Part shown: piece after piece, positions 45,414-55,135 of the stretch | Numbering within the stretch: position 1 is the stretch's first letter | Layout of the letters: each line of letters opens with the position of its first letter | Assembly: GCF_004341945.1 (NCBI RefSeq) | Contig: NZ_SMBP01000005.1 | Span: forward strand, 1 to 64,000 | Length of the DNA: 64,000 nucleotides | Direction: 5' to 3' | From: Longicatena caecimuris | GTDB lineage: Bacteria; Bacillota_I; Bacilli_A; Erysipelotrichales; Erysipelotrichaceae | Notes under the pieces: generated by a model | The model's database searches: none | What the model was told of the DNA's origin: nothing | The model's input: only the letters and a program-made list of their open reading frames with translations | Position numbers and translations under genes: made by a program

Positions 45414-45605
45414 ATGTCAAAAGTTTGTGCAATTACAGGTAAAGGTCCTTTATCAGGTAATAAACGCTCTCACTCTATGCGTGCATCTCGTCGTAACTGG
45501 AATGTAAATTTACAGAAGGTTAAAGTCGTTGTTGATGGGAAACCTCAAACGATCCGTATTAGTGCTCGTGCATTGAAAACATTAAAGAACAAAAACGCTA
45601 TCTAA
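45414..45605 (+). CDS. rpmB: Ribosomal protein bL28
   Basis: A 63-residue large-subunit protein: MSKVCAITGKGPLSGNKRSHS, RRNWNVNLQKV and RISARALKTLKN are the bL28 signature. The frame extends upstream to 45339, but AAGGAGG eight bases before ATG 45414 fixes the start. Only one upstream cysteine is present, so a zinc-ribbon form is unlikely. It stands alone with its own promoter and terminator, convergent to a nucleoside kinase gene. Confidence 0.98.
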   Translation: MSKVCAITGKGPLSGNKRSHSMRASRRNWNVNLQKVKVVVDGKPQTIRISARALKTLKNKNAI

Positions 45606-45611
45606 GAGTGA

Positions 45612-45640
45612 TTTAAACAGGGAAACCTGTTTTTTTTATT
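45612..45640 (+). terminator. Terminator of rpmB
   Basis: AAACAGG-GAAA-CCTGTTT with a long T-run (45615-45638), a strong intrinsic terminator just after the stop codon. Confidence 0.93.
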
Positions 45641-45682
45641 TCTCTAAACCTTCACGTACAATCTAAAATTGAATGTGACATC

Positions 45683-45721
45683 AGCAATCCAAAAGAGCAG
45701 AAGTCTGCTCCTTTGGATTGC
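45683..45721. repeat. Long perfect-like inverted repeat between convergent genes
   Basis: Arms of 18 bases starting GCAATCCAAA and ending TTTGGATTGC pair with one mismatch and a 2-base gap. It is directly downstream of the nucleoside kinase stop; it lacks a T-run, so it may be a cruciform or a factor-dependent terminator. Confidence 0.7.
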
Positions 45722-45726
45722 TAAAA

Positions 45727-47340
45727 TTACGATACATCAAAGATGCTATTCCCAATAAATTCTGCCAGAATAGAGCTGCGTGGAATGGCTGAGGAATCCC
45801 CAGTCAAGAAATAGTCTAATAGCTTATGCAGACGATTCGCTTCCAGATACGCTTCTTCCTTTATGTCAACTTCTTCTAACAAAGGAAGAACAATAGGCTT
45901 TAATACTGCTAATTCATAGACCATAGAACTATTGAAAATGGCATCTGCTTCTTCTTGATATGGATAAATATAGCGATCCTCGCCATAACGGACATTTTTC
46001 CATGAATGAATCGTTTCTGCAGCACTCCAACCGCGAGATTGATAATCTCGTGCGATACGACGTATTAAACGATAATCACTTGTTGGAATACGATTATGAT
46101 CATCTAAATTGAGATGCGTCAATGCATTGATATAAATACGGAATTTTGCTGAATCCGGTATATAAGCACTTGTCGTTGGATTCAATCCATGAATGCCTTC
46201 AATAATTAAAAGCTGATCCTGTTGCATGCATAACGTTTCCCTCCACTCACGTTTTCCAGTTTTAAAATTAAAATGCGGCATACGAGCTGGAAGGTTATGC
46301 AATAACTTTAACATCGTTTCATTAAACAGCTCCAGATCCAAAGCTTCTAACGATTCAAAGTCATAACTGCCATCCGGCAATTTTGGACAATCCTCACGAT
46401 TTTTATAAAAATCATCCATGGATATAGCAATAGGTTCTTTCCCATGTATTTTCAAATGGATGGATAAGCGCTTTGAAAAAGTTGTTTTCCCTGCTGAACT
46501 AGGGCCGGCTATTAAAATGAAACGAGTACCTGCATGTTCTTTTAACATTTTCACTGCAATATCCTCTAATTTCTTTTCGACCATCGTTTCACTCATTAAC
46601 ACCAACTCATCCATCTTTCCTTCCATAATTTTCTGGTTTAGCTGCGCTATATGCGATACGCCGATGGCTTTCCCCCAGGCCTCAAATTCTTGAAATACTT
46701 GAAACATCTTTCCCTGATTCACAAAGTGTTCTTGTGGTGATAACCAAATACCGGGAGCATAATAGCGCAATGCAAAATGCGTTAGATAACTAGTGTTTGG
46801 CAGCATGATACCATAAAAATAATCATTGACATCTTCTAAATGATATATACTACTTGTTTTACTATGGCGATTTCGCAATAAGCTTGCCTTATGCAGCATT
46901 CCGCATGCTTCAAAAAAAGCTACGGCTTCTTTTGTAGGCACGACGCTGCGTAAGATTGCCAGCTTTTCCCTGGTCATTTGTTTCATGGTCTGTTCAATCT
47001 GAAAAACATCCTCAGGCGTTAAATAGCTTTGCTGTTCCACTTCACAAAACAAACCATTACTTAGCGCATGTTCAATACACACATGCGCTTTAGGGTATAA
47101 GCGATGCACAGCCGCAATAAACAAAAAGCTCAAAGATCGTTCATAAATTTGTTTCCCTATCTCACTATCCGCATAAACAAAGGAAAGATCTCCTTCTTCC
47201 TTTAAACAATACTTCACATCATGGAGCTTCCCATTGAAGACAATAGCATAGACATTTGCTTTTTCTTCTGCCGGAATAAGCTTTTCCACTGGCGTATCTT
47301 TGGTAATTTCTATTATTTTTTGTTGTAACGTGATTTTCAT
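45727..47340 (-). CDS. Nucleoside kinase (uridine kinase-like) with N-terminal TGS/ThrRS-like domain
   Basis: A 537-residue fusion. The first 270 residues resemble the TGS and SAD (second additional domain) of threonyl-tRNA synthetase, with HRLYPKAHVCIEHAL. The C-terminal part is a uridine kinase/PRK-type P-loop enzyme: GPSSAGKTTFSKR (Walker A), SMDDFYKN, IIEGIHGLN and RIYINAL. It should phosphorylate uridine/cytidine or another nucleoside; fusion proteins of this type are widespread in Firmicutes and remain little studied. AAGGATG before ATG 47340 is the likely start, although an ATG at 47346 is possible. Confidence 0.9.
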   Translation of the reverse strand: MKITLQQKIIEITKDTPVEKLIPAEEKANVYAIVFNGKLHDVKYCLKEEGDLSFVYADSEIGKQIYERSLSFLFIAAVHRLYPKAHVCIEHALSNGLFCEVEQQSYLTPEDVFQIEQTMKQMTREKLAILRSVVPTKEAVAFFEACGMLHKASLLRNRHSKTSSIYHLEDVNDYFYGIMLPNTSYLTHFALRYYAPGIWLSPQEHFVNQGKMFQVFQEFEAWGKAIGVSHIAQLNQKIMEGKMDELVLMSETMVEKKLEDIAVKMLKEHAGTRFILIAGPSSAGKTTFSKRLSIHLKIHGKEPIAISMDDFYKNREDCPKLPDGSYDFESLEALDLELFNETMLKLLHNLPARMPHFNFKTGKREWRETLCMQQDQLLIIEGIHGLNPTTSAYIPDSAKFRIYINALTHLNLDDHNRIPTSDYRLIRRIARDYQSRGWSAAETIHSWKNVRYGEDRYIYPYQEEADAIFNSSMVYELAVLKPIVLPLLEEVDIKEEAYLEANRLHKLLDYFLTGDSSAIPRSSILAEFIGNSIFDVS

Positions 47341-47346
47341 ATTCAT

Positions 47347-47849
47347 CCTTCTTTCACTGTTAGGATATGTCGTTGCTACCCTTATTATAATACAGAATAG
47401 CTGTTCCTCAAAGAAGAACGATAAAACGAAAGAACCACTCTATTTCATATACCGTTTCATCCTTAATAACAACTGTATTTTAAACAAAGTTTGATGTACT
47501 ACATATTGCCTCTTCATATTTATATGCTAACCAATATACAAAATTTGCTGCTATCAACCATGAACAACACAAGATAGCTAAAAACTACCCATAAAGTTTT
47601 TTAACATATTTTTCTATCTCACATCCCTTTATCCACAATATGAAAACCGGCTAAGCTATGTCGTTTCAAATTTTTTAAACAACAGTTACAGATCATATCA
47701 TTTGCTTTCTGAGAATTTGCATCCATGAGCCAAGCAAGGACAACTACCTAATTACCAAAGATTCCATGTTGTCATAAGAAACTGTGTTTTTTATTATGAA
47801 CAAGCACCATCTGTATAAACAAAAAGCTACATGTGGTAAAACGTATATG
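47347..47849. other. Intergenic stretch of about 500 bases
   Basis: Between the kinase gene and the thiN terminator. A -10 TATAAT with a TTGAGG -35 (16 bases) near 47386-47413 on the minus strand may drive the kinase gene. The rest is A/T-rich; small frames have no ribosome sites. No RNA family was recognised. Confidence 0.4.
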
Positions 47850-47890
47850 AAAAAAACTCCATGCATTTGGTTATCCAAACTTTGGAGTTC
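47850..47890 (-). terminator. Terminator of the rlmN-to-thiN operon
   Basis: On the minus strand AACTCCA and TGGAGTT arms enclose a TTTGG/CCAAA inner stem, then a T-run. It lies just beyond the thiN stop. Confidence 0.9.
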
Positions 47891-47896
47891 GCTTCA

Positions 47897-48508
47897 TCAT
47901 ATTTTATCACTTGATTCAATCATTAAAAAGCTTCCTTTATGTACAATAATCTCAGCATACTCATTTAGGATTTCATTACTGATTGCATATATATCTCTTG
48001 TAGATAAACAGCGTTTGGATAACGGATAGGCAACGCCGATTTCTGTTATCTGGGAGTCTTCTAAAGCTAGAAACGACAAATAGGTATATTCTTTAGGTAC
48101 TTTATAAGTACCTTCTTTTATTACACGAATACGATTTTGTTCATTGACCAGGGTGATGGGATAATTGCGATGCATTAAAAGATATAAATTGGCTAATTCA
48201 TGATCTAAGCGCCCACCTAATGCACCATAGACCCAAATATCATCATAACCATGTGCAAGAGCGTACAGTATCGCCTCTTCTGTATCCGTCTCATCCTTAT
48301 GTGAAGGAAGTTGTTCCATTCTTTCTGCCATCTGTTGGATTTGGATAACCTGCGTTTTATTCACACTATCAAAATCGCCAATGGCAGCTTTCATGACAAC
48401 GCCTTGCAAAGCACAGATATAGGCGCCATGATCTACCCCGATGATGTCATAGCCTTCTTTTGTATACACCCGTTCAGCTAATCCACTGATTAGAATTACG
48501 CCAAGCAT
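47897..48508 (-). CDS. thiN: Thiamine pyrophosphokinase
   Basis: A 203-residue enzyme that makes thiamine diphosphate from thiamine and ATP. Motifs are GVDHGA, IGDFDS with its catalytic aspartates, KDETDTEEAI and GGRLDHELAN. No TPP riboswitch precedes it. It begins inside the end of rpe (13-base overlap) and is last in the rlmN operon, as in other Firmicutes. Confidence 0.97.
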   Translation of the reverse strand: MLGVILISGLAERVYTKEGYDIIGVDHGAYICALQGVVMKAAIGDFDSVNKTQVIQIQQMAERMEQLPSHKDETDTEEAILYALAHGYDDIWVYGALGGRLDHELANLYLLMHRNYPITLVNEQNRIRVIKEGTYKVPKEYTYLSFLALEDSQITEIGVAYPLSKRCLSTRDIYAISNEILNEYAEIIVHKGSFLMIESSDKI

Positions 48509-49161
48509 AATAAGGATTCTACCGCCTCATGCACATCTTGTTTAAATACATAGCTTCCCGCAACCAGCGTATCACAGCCAGCTTCAATCGCCTGTTTTGC
48601 TGTTTTCGCGTTGATACCACCATCAATTTCTATGCGTACATTTAACTCATGTGCATCAATATAGCTGCGCAATTTTCTTACCTTATCCAACTGATCTTCC
48701 ATAAAAGATTGACCGCCAAAACCTGGTTCTACACTCATGATCAAGAATACGTCCATTTCGTGTAGATATGGTAATATTTCATCAATCGGTGTTTTAGGGC
48801 GCACACTCACACCGGCTTTCGCACCTAAGGAGTGAATGGTTCTACACAAGGCGACACATTCTTTGATAGATGCAACAGCTTCATAATGAAACGTCACAAT
48901 ATCGGCACCGGCTTTAATGAAAATAGGCGCATAAAACTTAGGATCACTCACCATGATATGCACATCCATCACCATATCTACTGCTTTTTTAAAGCCTTTT
49001 AAGATATCCGGGCCAAAGGTTAAATTCGGCACAAAGTGTCCATCCATCACATCAAAATGCATCCATTCTGCACGTGTTTTATTCAAATCGGCCAACTGTT
49101 CACTCACTCTTGCATAATCTAATGATAACACCGATGGCGCGATTACTAATTTTTGTTTCAT
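48496..49161 (-). CDS. rpe: Ribulose-phosphate 3-epimerase
   Basis: A 221-residue TIM-barrel enzyme of the pentose phosphate pathway. VIAPSVLSLDYARVSE opens it; HFDVMDGHFVPNLTFGPD holds the metal ligands, followed by VDVHIMVSDP, VEPGFGGQSF and IEIDGGINAKTA. AAGGAGG precedes ATG 49161. Gene order rsgA-rpe-thiN matches Bacillus subtilis. Confidence 0.98.
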   Translation of the reverse strand: MKQKLVIAPSVLSLDYARVSEQLADLNKTRAEWMHFDVMDGHFVPNLTFGPDILKGFKKAVDMVMDVHIMVSDPKFYAPIFIKAGADIVTFHYEAVASIKECVALCRTIHSLGAKAGVSVRPKTPIDEILPYLHEMDVFLIMSVEPGFGGQSFMEDQLDKVRKLRSYIDAHELNVRIEIDGGINAKTAKQAIEAGCDTLVAGSYVFKQDVHEAVESLLCLA

Positions 49162-49187
49162 TTTTTTCCTCCTTTTCTTATATTAGA

Positions 49188-50054
49188 TTAATACTTAGGT
49201 TTTGCTTGTTTGATCATCTGCACAACTTCCAGATAATGTGCATAGCGTTCACCATTGATTTCTTGCTTTTCCACGGCCTCGCGAATGGCACAGTTTGGTT
49301 CTTGCACATGAATACAGTCATTGAACTTGCATTGATGCAGATAAGGTGCAAAATCAGGAATACGTTCAGCCAGCGTTTGAATGTCCATCGTTGTAAAATC
49401 CATGGAAGAAAAGCCCGGCGTATCGGCTACCCATCCACCGGCAATCTCATGCAATTCACAATGTCTGGTCGTATGTTTTCCACGTCCTAATGCCTTGCTG
49501 ATTTCTTGTGTCTGCAAATGAAATGTTGGATCAATACGGTTTAGCAACGAACTTTTTCCAGCACCACTTTGTCCTGTCAAGACGGAGATTTTCCCTTTCA
49601 ATATTTGTATGAGCGCATCACTGGCATACCCTTTCCCACTGACATAAACATCATAGCCACTATCGCGATACGCCATGATTTTTTTATGAATTTCATCATC
49701 TTCCTCGATAAGATCCATTTTCGTAAAGCATAAGATGGGATGGATCTGTGCGTAACATACTTGAAAAATCAAACGATCTACCAACACCGTAGAGAAATCC
49801 GGATCTTTACAAGACATAACAATGATTGCCTGATCGACATTGGCAATTGCCGGACGCAGCAATTCATTTTTTCTAGGTAAGATTTTCTGAATACCGATTT
49901 GTGCGTCAAATCGCTGAAGCTTTACAACATCGCCAACAACCGGCGCTTTATGCTTACGCAGCTTGCCCATGGCAATGCAGGCTAAATGCTCACCCTGTTC
50001 ATTTAATACCTCATACTGATTCGAAATGATTTTAATAATTCTTCCTGTTTCCAT
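49188..50054 (-). CDS. rsgA: Ribosome small-subunit GTPase RsgA
   Basis: A 288-residue circularly permuted GTPase for late 30S maturation. An OB fold comes first; G motifs appear in the permuted order: FTKMDL, GQSGAGKSSLLNRI, then DTPGFSSMD. The C-terminal zinc finger reads CKFNDCIHVQEPNC. The TTG at 50057 is not needed: ATG 50054 overlaps the prkC stop as TGATG, which fits coupled translation. Confidence 0.97.
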   Translation of the reverse strand: METGRIIKIISNQYEVLNEQGEHLACIAMGKLRKHKAPVVGDVVKLQRFDAQIGIQKILPRKNELLRPAIANVDQAIIVMSCKDPDFSTVLVDRLIFQVCYAQIHPILCFTKMDLIEEDDEIHKKIMAYRDSGYDVYVSGKGYASDALIQILKGKISVLTGQSGAGKSSLLNRIDPTFHLQTQEISKALGRGKHTTRHCELHEIAGGWVADTPGFSSMDFTTMDIQTLAERIPDFAPYLHQCKFNDCIHVQEPNCAIREAVEKQEINGERYAHYLEVVQMIKQAKPKY

Positions 50055-51763
50055 CAATAGTAGTACAATGTGATCGTATTAGAGCCCTCCTGTATGTACC
50101 AACTGCCTTCTACAGGATCACTCTTGACCACAACTCCTTCCTCAACATCTTCTTCATCCTCTGGTTTATCCATTTGTACCAATACCGGGATGATTCCTTT
50201 ATCCCCCAAGATGTTCTGTGCTTCTTCCACTGTTTTACCATTCAGCTGAATCGTAAATTCCACGCGTTTTGTTACCGTTACATATAATTCACAAGGTTGC
50301 TGTGGATCCAGCTTTTCGCCAATATTTAAACCACTTTGTTCGATAATGTACCCTGGTTTATACTCTGCATTCTCTTTTTCTTTAACAATGAGCTTCACCT
50401 TAGGTGCATATTCTTCTAATTCCTTTTTCACATCTTCATATGGACGATTTTTGTAATCTTCGACGATATAATACGTACCTTTTGAAACCGTTAACGTAAT
50501 AGGATCACTAGTTTTATACTTACTGCCCGCTTTTGGATAAATATCTACTACCGTACCAGAACTTTTATCATCGGTTAATTTCTCTTCGATTTTGATCTTA
50601 TCCTTAGCAAATCCTGCTTCACTTAATTTGGTGATAGCTTCATCTTTCGCAAGATCAATAACTTCTGGAATGGCCGCTTCTTTCGGCGACATGATATTAG
50701 TGAAAATCATGAAAGCCACAAGTGCTCCAATAGCGATACAAATGCCAATTATGAGTGGTGTTTTGTGCTTTTTCTTCTTTGTTTTTTGCTGTTCCGCTTT
50801 TTGCGGATGGTCATCTTCATCCGGTATTTCCATCACTTTTGCTTGTCGCGGTTTATGTTGAGTCACCTTTTTTTGTTCCTTCATGATCAGGGTAGGATCT
50901 TGTTCCTGCGCAAAGCTGAGTTTTTTTACATGCGCATTTGATGCATCTAAACAATGTTCTAAATCATATAACATTTCTTTGGTGCTTTGATAACGCAATT
51001 TGCGGTTTTTTACCGTCGCATGGATAATGATATTTTCAATTGATTGAGGCAAGGTAGGATTAAATTCACATACACTAGGTACTTCCTCACGTAGGTGTTT
51101 CATGGCGATCTGTACCGGATTATCACCGCGGAAAGGTACGCTGCCTGTCAACAATTCGTAGAAAACAATTCCTAAAGCATAAATATCAACCTGATTCGTA
51201 GGTGTTTCCCCTCTGGTAGTTTCCGGTGCTAAGTAATGCGCACTGCCCAGTACTGCATCACTTTGGGTCAACTGTACTGAATCATGTGCCAGCGCAATAC
51301 CAAAATCCGTAATCTTGATTGTTCCATCATCCTTCACTAAGACGTTTTGCGGTTTGATATCACGATGGATGATGTTATGCTCATGCGCATGCTGTACCGC
51401 ACTGGTTAATTGAATCATAATATCAACGGCCTCTTCCTTATGCAAGGCTCCACGCTGACTGATCAACTGTTTTAAGGTTCTTCCTCTGACATACTCCATG
51501 ACAATATAATGATGCCCATCATATTCTCCTACATCATAGACATCAACGACATTGGGATGCGAAAGCTTACTGACCGCACTTGCCTCACGCTGAAAGCGCA
51601 ATAACGTGACTGGATCTTTGCTTAATTCTCCACGCAGCACCTTGATGGCAACCTCACGATTCAAGATCGTATCCTCAGCCAGATACACATCTGCCATGCC
51701 GCCTTCTCCGATACTGTCTTTGATGATATAGCGTTCTGCTATCATTTTTTGCATTCTATTCAT
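50054..51763 (-). CDS. prkC: PASTA-domain Ser/Thr protein kinase
   Basis: A 569-residue membrane kinase that senses peptidoglycan fragments. The cytosolic kinase domain has IGEGGMADVY, VAIKVLRG, HRDIKPQNVLV, ITDFGIA and the activation region with APETTRG. A lysine-rich juxtamembrane part leads to one helix (about 330-352, PLIIGICIAIGALVAFMIF), then three extracellular PASTA-like repeats. The frame extends to 51820, but AAGGAGG nine bases before ATG 51763 supports MNRMQK as the start. It overlaps prpC by eight bases, so kinase and phosphatase are made together. Confidence 0.97.
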   Translation of the reverse strand: MNRMQKMIAERYIIKDSIGEGGMADVYLAEDTILNREVAIKVLRGELSKDPVTLLRFQREASAVSKLSHPNVVDVYDVGEYDGHHYIVMEYVRGRTLKQLISQRGALHKEEAVDIMIQLTSAVQHAHEHNIIHRDIKPQNVLVKDDGTIKITDFGIALAHDSVQLTQSDAVLGSAHYLAPETTRGETPTNQVDIYALGIVFYELLTGSVPFRGDNPVQIAMKHLREEVPSVCEFNPTLPQSIENIIIHATVKNRKLRYQSTKEMLYDLEHCLDASNAHVKKLSFAQEQDPTLIMKEQKKVTQHKPRQAKVMEIPDEDDHPQKAEQQKTKKKKHKTPLIIGICIAIGALVAFMIFTNIMSPKEAAIPEVIDLAKDEAITKLSEAGFAKDKIKIEEKLTDDKSSGTVVDIYPKAGSKYKTSDPITLTVSKGTYYIVEDYKNRPYEDVKKELEEYAPKVKLIVKEKENAEYKPGYIIEQSGLNIGEKLDPQQPCELYVTVTKRVEFTIQLNGKTVEEAQNILGDKGIIPVLVQMDKPEDEEDVEEGVVVKSDPVEGSWYIQEGSNTITLYYY

Positions 51764-52502
51764 CTGCTGCATCCTCCTTATCCACAAGGATGACACTAAC
51801 ATTATCATAACCACCGGCATCTAATGCCGCTTGAATTAATAAATCTACCTTTGCCTGTAATGCACAATCACTTTCCATGATATGGCGGATTAATTCTTCA
51901 CTTACATAGCCATGAAGACCATCACTGCACACTAATAGCATCTTATAATCTTCTTTGACCTTATTGATATCAACCTTTACACTATCCCAAATACCCAAAG
52001 CATTTGTCAGCACATTGCGATTAGGATGATGCTTCGCTTCTTCTTCACTCACTTCACCGCGTTTTAATAAATCAGCCACATAGGAATGATCTTCTGTCAA
52101 ACATAAAAAATCATCTTCATATAACCCATAGGTACGAGAGTCCCCGACATTAAACACATAGGTCGCATCCGGACAATGCAAGATACCAACCATGGTTGTT
52201 CCCATACCACGCTGTTCTTCTCGTCTGGTTGCCTGCGTAAAAATCAAATCGTTTGCTTCCTGAATGACACCTTTCAGCCATTGTTTTACTTCTACATCAT
52301 TTTTATGGCATAATACTGCTTGTTCAAAGCTTTTTTTCATATGTTCTGCGGCCAATGCGGACGCCACATCACCGGCTTTACCTCCGCCAATGCCATCACA
52401 GACAACGGCTAATAAAGCATGCTGTTGATTTTCTGCCAGACAGATACTGTCCTGATTATTTTTACGACGCAAGCCGATATGACTCTTTCCATAATACTTC
52501 AA
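51756..52502 (-). CDS. prpC: PP2C-type Ser/Thr phosphatase
   Basis: A 248-residue metal-dependent phosphatase that reverses PrkC action. Motifs include RKNNQDS, VCDGIGGGKAGDVAS (first metal site), GMGTTMVG, NVGDSRTYG, and LVCSDGLHGYVSEE. The final GGYDNVSVILV holds the last metal-binding Asp. The start is TTG 52502 behind AGGG, one base after the rlmN stop. It resembles the Bacillus PrpC and staphylococcal Stp family. Confidence 0.96.
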   Translation of the reverse strand: MKYYGKSHIGLRRKNNQDSICLAENQQHALLAVVCDGIGGGKAGDVASALAAEHMKKSFEQAVLCHKNDVEVKQWLKGVIQEANDLIFTQATRREEQRGMGTTMVGILHCPDATYVFNVGDSRTYGLYEDDFLCLTEDHSYVADLLKRGEVSEEEAKHHPNRNVLTNALGIWDSVKVDINKVKEDYKMLLVCSDGLHGYVSEELIRHIMESDCALQAKVDLLIQAALDAGGYDNVSVILVDKEDAADE

Positions 52503-52503
52503 G

Positions 52504-53562
52504 CTAGTTTCCCTGCCTTTCTTTTGCTTCTTTGCGTAAATGCTTCACTCTTAACTGTCCGCATGCCGCATCAATATCCGCTCCATGTTCCTTACGAATC
52601 GTACAGCGAATCCCTTCTTTCATGAGGGCATCATAAAAGACCATTGCATGGGCATGATCAACACCTTGAAAACCTTTCTCATCCACTGCATTGTAAGGAA
52701 TCAAATTTACATAAGCATTTAAACCACGCAATAGTTTTGCCAACTGTTTCACATGCTCTTTTTGATCATTGACACCTCTTAATAAGATATACTCAAACGT
52801 TAAACGTCGATTGTTTTCTGATGCATACTGACGAATTGCCTTCATGAGTTCTTCCAAAGGATAGGCGTGATTGATCGGCATCAGCTCATCACGCAGCGTA
52901 TTGTTAGGCGCATGCAAAGAAATCGCTAAGTTATACTGGGTATGTTCCTTTGAAAATTCATAGATCTTAGGAACGACACCGCAAGTCGAAATCGTAATAT
53001 GTCTTGCCCCGATACCTAAGCCACGATCATGATTCACCGTACTTAAAAAATTCATCACATTTTCATAATTATCAAATGGCTCTCCAGTACCCATAACAAC
53101 GATATGGCTTAAACGCTCTTCTTGTTTATCCAAATCCTGTTGTACATACATCACCTGTGCAACCATTTCACCACTGGTAAGATTGCGTTTTTTCTTCGTT
53201 AAACCACTGGCACAAAACGCACAGGACATATTACAACCAACTTGGCTTGTTACACAGATGCTTTTTCCATAATCAAACTGCATTAAGACGCTTTCGATCA
53301 AGGAGCCATCTTCCAAGGCAAATAAATATTTTGTTGTACCATCACTGGATACTTGTTTATCTTTTAAAGTCAATGGCTTCAAAGCATAGTTTGCTTTTAG
53401 AATTTCTCTTGTTTCCTTTGACAAATCACTCATTTCATCAATAGAGGTTACCCGTTTGCGATACAGCCATTGAAAAATCTGGTGTCCGCGAAATTTCTTC
53501 CATTCATGAGAAAGTGCTAATTCTGCCATTTGCTCATAGTTAAAATCATATAAACTCTTCAT
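52504..53562 (-). CDS. rlmN: 23S rRNA/tRNA adenine-C2 methyltransferase RlmN
   Basis: A 352-residue radical SAM enzyme that methylates C2 of A2503 in 23S rRNA and A37 of some tRNAs. CNMSCAFC binds the cluster; VVMGTGEPFDNYENV and ITISTCGVVPKI are family motifs. The C-terminal end has the methyl-carrying cysteine in DIDAACGQL. GGTGAT precedes ATG 53562. It is the first gene of the operon rlmN-prpC-prkC-rsgA-rpe-thiN. Confidence 0.97.
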   Translation of the reverse strand: MKSLYDFNYEQMAELALSHEWKKFRGHQIFQWLYRKRVTSIDEMSDLSKETREILKANYALKPLTLKDKQVSSDGTTKYLFALEDGSLIESVLMQFDYGKSICVTSQVGCNMSCAFCASGLTKKKRNLTSGEMVAQVMYVQQDLDKQEERLSHIVVMGTGEPFDNYENVMNFLSTVNHDRGLGIGARHITISTCGVVPKIYEFSKEHTQYNLAISLHAPNNTLRDELMPINHAYPLEELMKAIRQYASENNRRLTFEYILLRGVNDQKEHVKQLAKLLRGLNAYVNLIPYNAVDEKGFQGVDHAHAMVFYDALMKEGIRCTIRKEHGADIDAACGQLRVKHLRKEAKERQGN

Positions 53563-53761
53563 GTTATCACCAACCGCCTTTTATTTTACCATAGAATTGA
53601 CCATCCTACCTATTAGATTGAATGGATTTTCAGGAAGTTTTAAGATTTTCTTTAAGAAGCTGAATGAACAGAAAGATTTGTTTATGCAGGTGGCACAAGA
53701 ATAATAGATGAAAAAATAAAAACAACACTTTTTGAATATTACTTATTTAAACTTAACAATT

Positions 53762-53796
53762 CAAAAAAAGAGTTTACCTGTTTTGGAAAACTCTTC
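53762..53796 (-). terminator. Terminator of the tldD-pmbA operon
   Basis: AGAGTTT and AAACTCT arms on the minus strand (53794-53788, 53775-53769), then TTTTTTTGA, eight bases after the pmbA stop. Confidence 0.9.
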
Positions 53797-53803
53797 TCTA
53801 TGA

Positions 53804-55135
53804 TTATTTACCACTTACAGCAATGGTTTCAAATAAAATACTTGGTGTACCGACACCGCTCATTCCCATCTTACAGTCGTTGCCAACCATTTTAATATGT
53901 TTCATCATATCTAAGAAATTACCAGATATCGTGAATAGGTTAATTGGTTTCACAATGACACCATCTTCTACATAAAAACCTTCGGATTGTAACGAAAACT
54001 CTGTTGATACTGGATTTAATCCGGCATGCAGACCATTCAGATTGGTGACAATAACACCTTTTTTCATCGTTTTAATCATTTCTTCATAGCTTGCTGTACC
54101 ATTTTCGATATAAAAGTTTGTTGGTGAAATACCAACTGGTCCGCCATAGCCACCTTTAAAGCCGTTGCCAGTAGAAGTTGTCTGCATCAATTCTGCTGAT
54201 TTGCTATTATGCAGATACGTTTTTAATATTCCCTTATCAACGACTGTTTTCGTATAGCATGCTGTACCTTCATCATCAAAGGATGCTGAATTTATGCCAT
54301 CCTCCATTAAAGGATCATCAATTACACTAATCTTTGCATCAAAGATAGCTTCATTAAGCTTATCTTTCAAAATAGAAATGCCTTTAAAGGCATTTTCGCC
54401 ATCAAACAAACCTGCTAAAGCACTAAACAATGAGGTCATAGCACTTTTTTCCATCAATAATGGATAATTGCCGCTTTCTATCGTATCCGCATGAAGCTTA
54501 TTGATGACCTTATCACATAATTTATGCGCAAAAGCAGGTATATCCAAGGCTTCCAGATCTTTTATATACAGCCAATCAAAAGCACTCTTTGTATCTTCGC
54601 CGTCCTTTGCCAATACTTCCACATAAACTATGGAACAACTGTCACTGTCACAAAGATCCATACCTTTTGTATTTACAATACTGCGTACTGCAACACTTTC
54701 TTCATAGGTGGTTGTCATGACTTGTGCAATTCGTGAATCCATTTGTTTTACTGTTTCTTCCAGTTCTTTAAGTTTCTGGATCTTTAAACTGTTTTCTGTT
54801 TCTAATAATGTGTTTTTATGCTTTTGTATTGTTGGATAACTTTCTGCTGGTGCTAAGATCATTACTTTATCTTCCGCAGTAATAATAGAAGCATTTTGTT
54901 TAATCTGATCTAATACATCGTCTATCTGCGCATCATCTACTTCTTCTAAGAAACAGTTTCCCATTTTCCCCTGATAAATCCCACGCATGGCAATCCCATC
55001 ACAATCACTGATACTAAAGGAATCTACCTTTTGTTCATAAACATTAATAGAAGTTGAAGTGTGTCGCTGTTCATAGATTTCAAATTGTTCTAATCCGGCT
55101 TTTTTTGCCGCATCCATCCATAACTGCTTATTCAT
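53804..55135 (-). CDS. pmbA: TldE/PmbA-type metalloprotease subunit
   Basis: A 443-residue TldD/PmbA-family protein lacking the HExxxH zinc site of its partner, as expected for the inactive TldE/PmbA subunit. Seen are FEIYEQRHTST, DCDGIAMRGIYQGKMG and the C-terminal GVIVTNLNGLHAGLNPVS and GMSGVGTPSILF. With TldD it forms a protease that trims peptides and RiPP leader sequences. AAGGAGG nine bases before ATG 55135 fixes the start; the first codons overlap the tldD end by eight bases. Confidence 0.95.
   Translation of the reverse strand: MNKQLWMDAAKKAGLEQFEIYEQRHTSTSINVYEQKVDSFSISDCDGIAMRGIYQGKMGNCFLEEVDDAQIDDVLDQIKQNASIITAEDKVMILAPAESYPTIQKHKNTLLETENSLKIQKLKELEETVKQMDSRIAQVMTTTYEESVAVRSIVNTKGMDLCDSDSCSIVYVEVLAKDGEDTKSAFDWLYIKDLEALDIPAFAHKLCDKVINKLHADTIESGNYPLLMEKSAMTSLFSALAGLFDGENAFKGISILKDKLNEAIFDAKISVIDDPLMEDGINSASFDDEGTACYTKTVVDKGILKTYLHNSKSAELMQTTSTGNGFKGGYGGPVGISPTNFYIENGTASYEEMIKTMKKGVIVTNLNGLHAGLNPVSTEFSLQSEGFYVEDGVIVKPINLFTISGNFLDMMKHIKMVGNDCKMGMSGVGTPSILFETIAVSGK

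Noticed and set aside
47347-47849. Possible TPP riboswitch or small RNA near thiN
   Set aside because: The region is downstream of thiN, not upstream, and has no THI-box-like motif.
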